A stretch of 6,972 nt of DNA, from the NCBI GenBank assembly GCA_036495445.1, contig DASXMX010000210.1, forward strand, positions 1 through 6,972, written 5' to 3'. A program made the translations under genes and the position numbers. This DNA is from DASXMX01 sp036495445 (GTDB lineage Bacteria > Planctomycetota > Phycisphaerae > Tepidisphaerales > Tepidisphaeraceae). Of this stretch, positions 1-5,207 are shown piece by piece. The notes under the pieces are model-generated. The model made no database searches. It saw only the letters and a program-made list of their open reading frames with translations, and had not been told where the DNA came from. How positions within the stretch are numbered: the first letter of the stretch is position 1; every line of letters begins with the position of its first letter.

Positions 1-35
1 GCGCCGGGCGCGCGGTCCAATCGCGCGCCCGGCGC
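1..35. repeat. GC-rich perfect inverted repeat (hairpin) downstream of the kinase gene
   Basis: GCGCCGGGCGCGCG (1-14) is the exact reverse complement of positions 22-35, giving a 14-bp stem with a 7-nt loop (GTCCAAT). It lies about 60 bases beyond the stop codon of the minus-strand kinase. It could act as a transcription-ending or RNA-stabilising hairpin for that transcript. The bases that would follow it on the minus strand are outside the window, so a T-tract cannot be checked. The rest of 1-96 holds no supportable gene, only a minor CCGC-AA-GCGG hairpin at 40-49. Confidence 0.6.
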
Positions 36-96
36 GAAACCGCAAGCGGCCGACCGGCGTCGTGAGCCGACGAAGCGTTCCTCCATGGCGATTCAG

Positions 97-999
97 TCAA
101 AAGCTCATCGCCTGCTTGAACTCGTGCCACCGGTCGTCGATCTGCTCACGGTTGGTCGACTGAAGCCCGGCAAGCGAGAAATCTCCAATCGTATAACTCG
201 CGACGACTGTCCCGAACGCCAGCGCCCGCTTCAACGTGGCGGCCGAGAACGTGCCCTGCGTCGAGAGGTATCCCATCATCCCGCCGGCGAAGCTGTCGCC
301 GGCGCCGGTGGGGTCGATCACCTTTTCCGCGGGGTAGGCGGGAAGGACGAACTCGCCGCGGTCGGAGCACATCAGGCAGCCGTGCTCGCCTTTCTTGATG
401 ACGACGAACTTGGGACCGAGCTTCAGCACCGCGCGGGCGGCCTTGATCAGGTTCTTCTCGCCGGTGAAGAGACGGGCTTCTCCATCATTGAGCACCAGGC
501 CGTGAATCTTCGAGAGGAGCTTGCAAAGTTCCTTGTGCTCGGTCTGGATCCAGAGGTTCATCGTGTCGGCCACGATCAGCCTGGGCGACTTGAGCGACGC
601 GAGCATCTCCTGTTGCAGCACCGGGTGCGTGTTGGCCAGGAAGACGTAGCGGCTGTCGAGGAAGTTCTGCGGGATCTTGGGGGCGCGCTCGGCCAAGACG
701 TTTAAGTCGACGTCGACGGTGACCGCCTCGTTCATGTCCTGCACGTAGGAGCCGTGCCAGCGGAACGTTTTGCTCCCCTTGCGGACTTCGAGGCCACCGG
801 TGTCGACATCGCGGCCCTCGAAGACGTCGAACATCGCCTTGGGGCAGTCCTCGCCCACGACGCCCACCAGTCGGACCGGCGTGAAGAACGACGCGGCATA
901 CGAAAAGTAAATCGCGGACCCGCCGATGACGTCGTCGCGCTTGCCGTGCGGGGTTTCAACTTTGTCGATGCCGATCGAGCCGGTGACGAGGAGGGACAT
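97..999 (-). CDS. PfkB-family carbohydrate/nucleoside kinase
   Basis: The product is a cytoplasmic, ATP-dependent sugar or nucleoside kinase of the PfkB/ribokinase superfamily, 300 residues, the usual full length. The N-terminal half carries the substrate-binding GGSAIYFSYAA segment (about 26-36), where the Gly-Gly pair is family-typical. NDGEA at 171-175 matches the middle N-x-x-E motif. The C-terminal signature IDPTGAGDSFAGG (228-240) holds the anion hole and the catalytic base, Asp235. The ATG at 997-999 is supported by a GGAG Shine-Dalgarno (plus-strand CTCC at 1009-1012), 9 nt away. The substrate cannot be read from sequence; adenosine kinase-like, ribokinase-like and fructokinase-like roles remain open. 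It lies downstream of the PIN-like gene on the same strand, but a long inverted repeat separates them, so a separate transcript is likely. No frameshift or missing key residue is seen. Confidence 0.93.
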   Translation of the reverse strand: MSLLVTGSIGIDKVETPHGKRDDVIGGSAIYFSYAASFFTPVRLVGVVGEDCPKAMFDVFEGRDVDTGGLEVRKGSKTFRWHGSYVQDMNEAVTVDVDLNVLAERAPKIPQNFLDSRYVFLANTHPVLQQEMLASLKSPRLIVADTMNLWIQTEHKELCKLLSKIHGLVLNDGEARLFTGEKNLIKAARAVLKLGPKFVVIKKGEHGCLMCSDRGEFVLPAYPAEKVIDPTGAGDSFAGGMMGYLSTQGTFSAATLKRALAFGTVVASYTIGDFSLAGLQSTNREQIDDRWHEFKQAMSF

Positions 1000-1038
1000 G
1001 GGGAGATGCTCCGATTGCGTGGTGTTGGTTCATCGCTT

Positions 1039-1105
1039 CGTGAAACGTGATGAGTGAAACGTGACGAATGGCTGTCCTGTCACGTTTCACTCTTCACGTT
1101 TCACG
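1039..1105. repeat. Long imperfect inverted repeat made of four 11-nt units
   Basis: Positions 1040-1064 and 1080-1104 are reverse complements at 24 of 25 positions (one T:T mismatch), extended by a C:G pair at 1039/1105, around a 15-nt loop. Each arm consists of two identical 11-mers, GTGAAACGTGA, separated by 3 nt: 1040-1050 and 1054-1064 on plus, 1080-1090 and 1094-1104 on minus. It fills almost all of the gap between the PIN-like gene and the kinase. The TGA stop of the PIN-like gene (1101-1103) is inside the right arm. No T-tract follows on the minus strand, so it is not a classical terminator. It has the look of a dispersed extragenic repeat; copy number elsewhere cannot be judged here. 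Confidence 0.85.
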
Positions 1106-1469
1106 GTTTCCCCGGCAACTGCCGGACCTTCACCCTCGATCCCGTCACGGTGTAGAGCCGGCCGGGGGCGAGGCGTTTGTAGCGTTCGAACAGGCGGTCG
1201 AGCGCGTCGTCCTGTTCGACGTCGCCCCCTTCGACGTTGAGCAGGACCATCGTCCGCGCGAACCGCGCCCCCTGCTCGAACGGCGCCTGGGCCAGGCCCG
1301 CGTCGGCGGTCAGGATTTCGAGCTGCGCCGTGCGGGCCGCGTCGAAAACATCCTGTACGGCCGCCTCAGGCGCAAGGCCCACGTCCGCCGGCGTGCGCGA
1401 TTCCTGTTTGTGCCGCGCCAGCGCCACGGCCACCGCGGGCGTCAGATTTCCGTGCAACAGCCACCGCAT
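1101..1469 (-). CDS. Small PIN-like (DUF5615-type) protein, possibly catalytically degenerate
   Basis: A 122-residue product resembling the DUF5615 branch of PIN-like nucleases, which include toxin-type RNases. The N-terminal strand MRWLLHGNLTP (1-11) aligns with the family's 'LLDENLP' start. ADVGL (28-32) matches the usual 'x-D-x-GL' segment and EILTADAGLA (51-60) the 'vLTxDxDF' strand. The first family acid (the D/E of LLDE) is His6-Gly7 here, so the metal site may be incomplete. I chose the ATG at 1467-1469 because the family begins there. An in-frame ATG at 1524-1526 would add 19 residues unlike the family and overlap the stop of the upstream PNPOx-like gene; neither start has a good Shine-Dalgarno. 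The stop codon lies inside a dispersed-type repeat. No antitoxin-like small gene adjoins it, so a toxin-antitoxin role is not supported. Confidence 0.7.
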   Translation of the reverse strand: MRWLLHGNLTPAVAVALARHKQESRTPADVGLAPEAAVQDVFDAARTAQLEILTADAGLAQAPFEQGARFARTMVLLNVEGGDVEQDDALDRLFERYKRLAPGRLYTVTGSRVKVRQLPGKP

Positions 1470-1518
1470 GGGAGGGGCATGGTAGCGATGAGTACATGTC
1501 CGTGCCACCCGGCGCGTT

Positions 1519-2073
1519 TCAGGCATTCAGTTCCCGCAAGGCCCACTGCCCCTCCGAAGTCCACCGCCGCCGACGATGCGGATGGGCGGTCAGGACCAAA
1601 TGGTCCACGGCGGTCGGGTGAAGCACCAGGAGTTCGAAGGAAGGAGGCGGATCCGCCACATCGCTCGTCTTGGCGAACGCATCGTCCCCGGCGGTTCGCA
1701 ACCCGCCCGGGTCGGGCCAGAAGAACGTCGCGCGGGTTTCGGGCGCGAGGGAGCGCCAGAGTTCAACGCGATCGGACGACTCGGAAGATCCGCCGAGGAT
1801 TTGGACCGAACCGCTGAAGCTGAAGCGGAACTGTTCGCGCGTCGCCGGGAACCAGGCGACCGCCGCGGCACGAGGGTGCATTGCGAGTTGGCGATGCTTG
1901 ACGCTCCGCGCATCGCTGGCAATCCAGAGCATCCCGCGGTCATCCACCCGCCGGCAGACGACCGATCGCACCTGCGGGTCGCCCGCGTCATCCACCGTCG
2001 CAAGGGAGAGGATCATCGGCCGCCCCGCCTCCCGCTCGGCGGCCCGTAATGCTTCGAGCCAGGGGATCTCCAT
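1519..2073 (-). CDS. Pyridoxamine 5'-phosphate oxidase-like FMN-binding protein
   Basis: A 184-residue cytoplasmic protein of the split-barrel PNPOx-like superfamily, closest in layout to the Alr4036-type FMN-binding group. Visible family segments are LSLATVDDAGDPQVRSVVCR (22-41), where RSVV is the typical FMN-contacting strand, then MLWIASDARSVKHRQL (48-63) with the S/T-D-x-R-S-x-K pattern for the FMN phosphate, and AAVAWFPATREQFRFSG-like strands at about 70-88. It ends RWTSEGQWALRELNA, resembling the family C-terminus. It probably binds FMN and may oxidise pyridoxamine phosphate or act as a general flavin reductase; a true PdxH role is not demonstrated. The ATG at 2071-2073 lacks a clear Shine-Dalgarno but is the natural family start. 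Its stop is 49 nt from the start chosen for the PIN-like gene, so co-transcription is plausible. It diverges from the methyltransferase. Confidence 0.85.
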   Translation of the reverse strand: MEIPWLEALRAAEREAGRPMILSLATVDDAGDPQVRSVVCRRVDDRGMLWIASDARSVKHRQLAMHPRAAAVAWFPATREQFRFSFSGSVQILGGSSESSDRVELWRSLAPETRATFFWPDPGGLRTAGDDAFAKTSDVADPPPSFELLVLHPTAVDHLVLTAHPHRRRRWTSEGQWALRELNA

Positions 2074-2105
2074 GGAGCCAACGATAGCGGGCGTGGCGTG
2101 CGGCG

Positions 2106-2138
2106 GGCAAACGCCCTAGAATTCGCTGCTCGTTTGCC
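2106..2138. promoter_or_regulatory. Spaced inverted repeat in the divergent intergenic region, possible operator
   Basis: GGCAAACG (2106-2113) and CGTTTGCC (2131-2138) are perfect reverse complements separated by 17 nt. They sit between the divergent PNPOx-like and methyltransferase genes, about 30-65 nt upstream of the PNPOx start codon. Position and spacing fit an operator or an RNA hairpin in a 5' leader. An 8-bp match over this distance can also arise by chance, and no promoter boxes could be assigned. Confidence 0.3.
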
Positions 2139-2139
2139 A

Positions 2140-2213
2140 GTGGGAGGGCGAGGCTCCCGCCGAGCCGATCTTACCGAGCAAGCCTCGGCTCGGCGGGAGC
2201 CTCGCCCTCCCGT
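2140..2213. repeat. Perfect 27-bp inverted repeat, REPIN-like
   Basis: Positions 2142-2168 and 2185-2211 are exact reverse complements (27 of 27), around a 16-nt loop. The outer flanks read GTGG at 2140-2143 and CGTG at 2211-2214, so only the left end has the GTRG tetranucleotide typical of REP elements. Each arm contains its own small self-complementary parts, for example GGCTC-CCGCC-GAGCC. It ends 19 nt before the methyltransferase ATG and fills about half the divergent intergenic region. The form, two inverted GC-rich palindromic halves, fits a dispersed REPIN/MITE-like unit. Genome-wide copies cannot be tested here. Confidence 0.8.
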
Positions 2214-2230
2214 GATTGCTACTCGGAGGG

Positions 2231-2848
2231 ATGGCCTTGGGCGCCGCCGCACCTCAACCGTATCTCGAACCGTACGTGCGCGCCGCCCGGCAATACGGGG
2301 CGGGGTTCAGCGCGCTGCTGTGGGCCAGCCCCAAGACGCAGCGGGCGCGGTTCGACGCGATCTGGCGGGCGTACGACCCGGCGGGCAAGTCGGTCCTGGA
2401 CGCAGGGTGCGGGCGGGCCGATTACCTCGATTTCCTGCAGTCGCGAAACGTCGAGGTGGCCGATTACATCGGACTCGAGGCGGTCGAGACGCTGGCCGGC
2501 GCGGCCGAGGCCAAGGCGTTGCCGAACGCCCGGATCCTCCGCGCCGATTTCGTCCGCGACCCGGCCCGGCTGTTCGTCGGGGCCGACGTGATCGTCTTCA
2601 GCGGGTCGCTCAACACAATGGACGAGGGGCAGTTCTACGAAACCCTCCGGCGGGCGTACGACGCCACGGCCGAGGCGGTCGTCTTCAACTTCCTCTCGTC
2701 CTCGGCGCTGGCGGGCAAGGCGTACCTGACGTGGCATCATCGCGATCGCGTGGAGGCGTTCGCCCGACGGACCGCATCGGAAATAGTGGTTTTGGACGAC
2801 TATTTACAGGGCGATTGCACGATTGCGATGAAGAAGCAGGAAGAGTGA
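2231..2848 (+). CDS. Class I SAM-dependent methyltransferase
   Basis: A 205-residue Rossmann-fold methyltransferase. Motif I, VLDAGCGRADYLDFL (55-69), is the SAM-binding glycine loop. Glu83 in YIGLE fits the acidic residue after strand 2 that holds the SAM ribose. RADFVRD (104-110) fits motif III and VIVFSGSLNTM (120-130) fits motif IV. The N-terminal 50 residues form a helical cap (PYLEPYVRAARQYG...). The methyl acceptor cannot be deduced. Start choice is uncertain: the ATG at 2231 is only 1 nt after GGAGG (2225-2229), too close for efficient use, whereas an in-frame TTG at 2237 has ideal 7-nt spacing. A TTG at 2216 would precede the Shine-Dalgarno. The next gene starts 41 nt after the stop on the same strand, so the two are probably co-transcribed. 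A 27-bp inverted repeat lies just upstream. Confidence 0.88.
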   Translation: MALGAAAPQPYLEPYVRAARQYGAGFSALLWASPKTQRARFDAIWRAYDPAGKSVLDAGCGRADYLDFLQSRNVEVADYIGLEAVETLAGAAEAKALPNARILRADFVRDPARLFVGADVIVFSGSLNTMDEGQFYETLRRAYDATAEAVVFNFLSSSALAGKAYLTWHHRDRVEAFARRTASEIVVLDDYLQGDCTIAMKKQEE

Positions 2849-2889
2849 CGCTCGAATGTTCCGGCGAAGAGCACGGAAGAAACGGTCTC

Positions 2890-3612
2890 ATGTCAGAAAC
2901 GAATTTCGGTCGAATCGACGTCCACTCTCACCTGCTGCCGGGGATCGATGACGGGTGCCCAAATCTTGAGGAGTCGCTCGCCTGCGCGCGACGGATGGTG
3001 GAGGCGGGCTACACGCACAGCTTCTGCACGCCGCACATCTGGCCCAACCTGCCGCAGAACTCAGTGGAGGGAATTACCGAACGGGTTGCGGACCTCCAGC
3101 GGGAACTCGACGCCGCGGACATTCCATTGAAGGTTTACCCCGGCGGCGAATTGAACCTTCGCGCCGACCTCGTCCAACTCTCGCCCGAGCAAATCCTCAC
3201 CTACGGCATGGCCCGCCGTTACTGCCTCTTCGACATCTGGGTGGACCGCCTCCCGGCGTTCTTCTGGAAGACGGTCGAGTGGCTGCAGTCGAAGGAATTG
3301 AAGGTGATCCTCGCCCATCCCGAGCGGATGCGGGCAGTGCAGGACGAGCCGGAGTTGTGCGACGAGTTCATCGACCGCGGCCTGCTCCTGCAAGGCAACC
3401 TGCAATGCCTCGGCGACCCGCCGAAGACCCGCACGCGCCAGATCGCCGAGGCGCTGCTGGCCGAGGGGCGATACTTCATGCTCGGCAGTGACCTGCACAA
3501 CCTCGCCGGGCTTCCCATTCGCATGAGCGGCCTGGCCCGCGCGATCGAGTCGGTGGGAGAGGCCGAGGTCTGGCATCTCACCCGCGACAACCCGAAGCAT
3601 TTGCTCCCGTAG
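2890..3612 (+). CDS. CpsB/YwqE-type PHP-domain protein-tyrosine phosphatase
   Basis: A 240-residue metal-dependent phosphatase of the PHP fold, like the CpsB/CapC/YwqE enzymes that dephosphorylate bacterial tyrosine kinases controlling capsule or exopolysaccharide synthesis. The metal ligands are all visible: IDVHSHLLPGIDDG (9-22) with His12, His14 and Asp20/21; FCTPHIWPN (45-53) with His49; GGELNL (85-90) with Glu87; LAHPER (141-146) with His143; and GSDLHN (199-204) with Asp201 and His203. Length matches the family. The ATG at 2890 has GGAAGA at 2875-2880, 9 nt away; an open frame extends upstream to 2098 but is only a shadow. No kinase or glycosyltransferase gene adjoins it, so its partner must be elsewhere. 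Its TAG stop (3610-3612) is part of the GTAG of a REP-like repeat. It converges on the M20 peptidase gene. Confidence 0.9.
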   Translation: MSETNFGRIDVHSHLLPGIDDGCPNLEESLACARRMVEAGYTHSFCTPHIWPNLPQNSVEGITERVADLQRELDAADIPLKVYPGGELNLRADLVQLSPEQILTYGMARRYCLFDIWVDRLPAFFWKTVEWLQSKELKVILAHPERMRAVQDEPELCDEFIDRGLLLQGNLQCLGDPPKTRTRQIAEALLAEGRYFMLGSDLHNLAGLPIRMSGLARAIESVGEAEVWHLTRDNPKHLLP

Positions 3613-3633
3613 GGGCGAACCTCGTGTTCGCCC
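3609..3633 (+). repeat. REP-like unit A (GTAG plus hairpin)
   Basis: GTAG (3609-3612) is followed by arm GGGCGAAC (3613-3620), loop CTCGT (3621-3625) and arm GTTCGCCC (3626-3633), an 8-bp perfect stem. The first unit overlaps the phosphatase stop codon: the TAG of GTAG is the stop. It is followed by TTCGTCTTT, a weak T-rich tail that could help terminate the phosphatase transcript. Confidence 0.88.
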
Positions 3634-3642
3634 TTCGTCTTT

Positions 3643-3667
3643 GTAGGGGTGAACCTTGTGTTCACCC
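3643..3667 (+). repeat. REP-like unit B (GTAG plus hairpin)
   Basis: GTAG (3643-3646), arm GGGTGAAC (3647-3654), loop CTTGT (3655-3659), arm GTTCACCC (3660-3667). Compared with unit A, one stem base pair has changed from C:G to T:A on both sides, so the 8-bp stem is kept. Same orientation as unit A, 9 nt after it. TCTTTCGTTCC follows. Confidence 0.88.
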
Positions 3668-3684
3668 TCTTTCGTTCCGACCGG

Positions 3685-3713
3685 AAAAAGACGGGCGAAT
3701 ACAAGATTCGCCC
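3685..3713 (-). terminator. Probable Rho-independent terminator of the M20 peptidase gene, formed by REP-like unit C
   Basis: On the minus strand the 8-bp hairpin of unit C is followed at once by GTCTTTTTCC (T-run opposite the A-run at 3685-3689). Hairpin plus T-run, 18 nt past the peptidase stop codon, is the classical intrinsic terminator layout. The repeat therefore appears to serve as terminator. The stem is only moderately GC-rich and a G-T-C precedes the T-run, so efficiency is uncertain. Confidence 0.55.
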
Positions 3714-3717
3714 CTAC
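3693..3717 (-). repeat. REP-like unit C, inverted orientation
   Basis: Read on the minus strand: GTAG (3717-3714), arm GGGCGAAT (3713-3706), loop CTTGT (3705-3701), arm ATTCGCCC (3700-3693). It differs from unit A by a different compensatory pair at the loop end (C:G to T:A), keeping the 8-bp stem. With A or B it forms the inverted doublet arrangement of a REPIN. Confidence 0.88.
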
Positions 3718-3721
3718 GGGA

Positions 3722-3734
3722 GGGCGAACACTAC
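3722..3734 (-). repeat. Truncated REP-like unit overlapping the peptidase stop codon
   Basis: On the minus strand GTAG (3734-3731) is followed directly by T and the right arm GTTCGCCC (3729-3722). The left arm and most of the loop are missing, as if deleted. The TAG of its GTAG is the stop codon of the M20 peptidase gene (3733-3731). It is short, but the match to GTAG plus the complete right arm, next to three full units, supports the assignment. Confidence 0.65.
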
Positions 3735-5095
3735 AATTCGGCCAACTTCCCGTAGAGCACGGCGGCGGTGCGGGTGCCCTTGTGGAGGGCGTCGAGGTCG
3801 AACTTTTCGTTGGGCGAGTGGACGCGATCGTCGGGGAGGCCGAATCCGATCAGCAGGGTGTCGATGCCGAGCGTCGATTTAATCAGCCCGACGACGGGGA
3901 TGCTGCCCCCGCCGCGGATCAGCGTCGGCGCGGTGCCGAAACCTTCCTTTAACGCGTCGGCGGCGAGCCGCATCGCCTTCCCCTCGTGCGGCACGAGCAC
4001 CGGCCCGGCCAACCCGTGGCGGGCGAACTCGACCGTCACCGTCCTGGGCGCACGGTCGCGCATGGCCTGTTCGAACGCGTTGGCGATCTTCAGCGGATCC
4101 TGGTCGGGAACGAGCCGCATGGAGACCTTGGCCGACGCCGTGGACGGAATGATCGTCTTGGCGCCGTGTCCCTGGTATCCGCTGGTCAGGCCGTTGATGT
4201 CGCAGGTCGGACGGGCCCAGGAGCGCTCCAGCGTGCTGTACCCGGTCTCGCCGAACGGCGTGTCGAGCTTGAGATGCCGGAGCCATTGCGCCTCGTCGAA
4301 CGGCAGCTTTCCCCATGCCCCGCGCTCGGCATCGGCAAGCGGCAACACGGCGTCGTAGAAACCGGGGATCGTCACGTGCCCGTCGCGGTCGTGCAGGGTT
4401 GCCAGCATTTCGACCAGCACGTTGGCCGGGTTCGGGATCGCGCCGCCATACAGGCCGCTGTGCGTATCGTGGTCGGCGGCAGTCACGAACACTTCGCAGT
4501 AGACCAGGCCACGCAGGCCATATGTAATCGCGGGCACGCCGCGGTCGAACTGGCTCGTGTCGCTGATCACGGCGACGTCGGCCGTCAGCTCGTCGCGATG
4601 CTCGCGGACCCACCGCTCGAGGTTCGCGCTTCCGATCTCCTCCTCCCCTTCGACGAGCATCGTGAGGTTCACCGGCAGCCCGCCGTGCTGCTGCCAGGCG
4701 GCGATCGCCTGGACGTGGGCCCAGACCTGCCCCTTGTCGTCCGCCGCTCCGCGGGCATAGATCGCCCCGTCCCGCACCGCCGGCTCGAAGGGCTTGGTCA
4801 CCCACTTCTCCAACGGTTCCGGCGGCTGCACGTCGTAGTGCCCGTAGAACAACACCGTCGGCCGGCCGGGCTTATGGTCGTTCTTCGCCAGCACCACGGG
4901 ATGCCCGCCCGTCTCACGGATCTGGGCTTTCAGCCCCGACTGCTTGAGTCGATCCGCCAGCCAACTCGCACAGTGCCGGACGTCCGCCGCATGATCGGGC
5001 TTGGTGCTGACGCTGGGAATGCTCAGGTATTCCTTCAGCTCCGCCAGCGAGGCTTCCTGCCGGGAGTCGATGGTCCGAAGAACGTCTTGATCCAT
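3731..5095 (-). CDS. M20-family zinc metallopeptidase (dipeptidase-like)
   Basis: A 454-residue cytoplasmic di-zinc peptidase of the M20 family, closest in motif wording to the dipeptidase (carnosinase-like, COG0624-type) branch. It should hydrolyse dipeptides or related amides. Visible motifs: YGHYDVQP (84-91) with zinc ligand His86 and Asp88; ARGAADDKGQ (114-123) with bridging Asp119; EGEEEIGS (149-156) with catalytic Glu152 and ligand Glu153; SDTS (178-181) with Asp179; HSGLYGG (212-218) in the lid/dimerisation domain (about 190-370); and HSPNEKFD (426-433) with ligand His426. All key residues are present and the length is normal. I chose the ATG at 5093-5095, with AGGA (plus-strand TCCT 5105-5108) 9 nt upstream, over a TTG at 5104. 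It is preceded by a GTGG-type repeat and ends inside a truncated REP-like unit. There is no signal peptide. Confidence 0.94.
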   Translation of the reverse strand: MDQDVLRTIDSRQEASLAELKEYLSIPSVSTKPDHAADVRHCASWLADRLKQSGLKAQIRETGGHPVVLAKNDHKPGRPTVLFYGHYDVQPPEPLEKWVTKPFEPAVRDGAIYARGAADDKGQVWAHVQAIAAWQQHGGLPVNLTMLVEGEEEIGSANLERWVREHRDELTADVAVISDTSQFDRGVPAITYGLRGLVYCEVFVTAADHDTHSGLYGGAIPNPANVLVEMLATLHDRDGHVTIPGFYDAVLPLADAERGAWGKLPFDEAQWLRHLKLDTPFGETGYSTLERSWARPTCDINGLTSGYQGHGAKTIIPSTASAKVSMRLVPDQDPLKIANAFEQAMRDRAPRTVTVEFARHGLAGPVLVPHEGKAMRLAADALKEGFGTAPTLIRGGGSIPVVGLIKSTLGIDTLLIGFGLPDDRVHSPNEKFDLDALHKGTRTAAVLYGKLAEL

Positions 5096-5122
5096 GGGAG
5101 TCAATCCTGTGCGAACAAACGG

Positions 5123-5147
5123 GTGGGGCAGACATTCGTGTCTGCCC
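5123..5147 (+). repeat. REP-like unit with a different stem (GTGG plus hairpin)
   Basis: GTGG (5123-5126) precedes arm GGCAGACA (5127-5134), tetraloop TTCG (5135-5138) and arm TGTCTGCC (5139-5146). One more G:C pair is possible (5126/5147). It has the same layout and overall size as the 3609-3734 units but an unrelated stem core. It sits in the 112-bp gap upstream of the peptidase start codon, so it would fall in its promoter or leader region. Confidence 0.78.
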
Positions 5148-5158
5148 TAAAACAGCCG

Positions 5159-5176
5159 CAGGGACATTCCTGACCC
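5159..5176. repeat. Degenerate hairpin related to the adjacent GTGG repeat
   Basis: GGGACA (5161-5166), TTCC, TGACCC (5171-5176) is an imperfect hairpin with one mismatch. Its core GACATTCCTG resembles GACATTCGTG of the unit at 5123-5147. It may be a decayed second copy, or the second half of a composite element. The remainder up to 5207 is T-rich on the plus strand, with nothing further recognised. Confidence 0.35.
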
Positions 5177-5207
5177 TTCCTTCTTTTGCATTTCTTGTGG
5201 GCTCACA

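Noticed and set aside
85..705. Plus-strand open frame opposite the PfkB kinase gene
   Set aside because: The minus strand encodes a complete PfkB protein with its signature motifs; the plus-strand product is Arg/Glu/His-rich and unlike any family.
2098..2889. Upstream extension of the phosphatase reading frame to a 504-residue protein
   Set aside because: This part translates the inverted repeat and the alternate frame of the methyltransferase into Arg/Gly-rich nonsense. The phosphatase family starts at the ATG at 2890, which has a Shine-Dalgarno.
3609..3734. CRISPR array
   Set aside because: The units are in mixed orientation, spacing is irregular (9 and 25 nt between full units), the repeats carry an 8-bp palindrome with covarying stems, and no cas gene is near.
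3986..5173. Long plus-strand open frame (395 codons) opposite the M20 peptidase gene
   Set aside because: It lies entirely opposite a gene with all M20 motifs; long antisense frames are expected at this GC content, and the product shows no recognisable motif.
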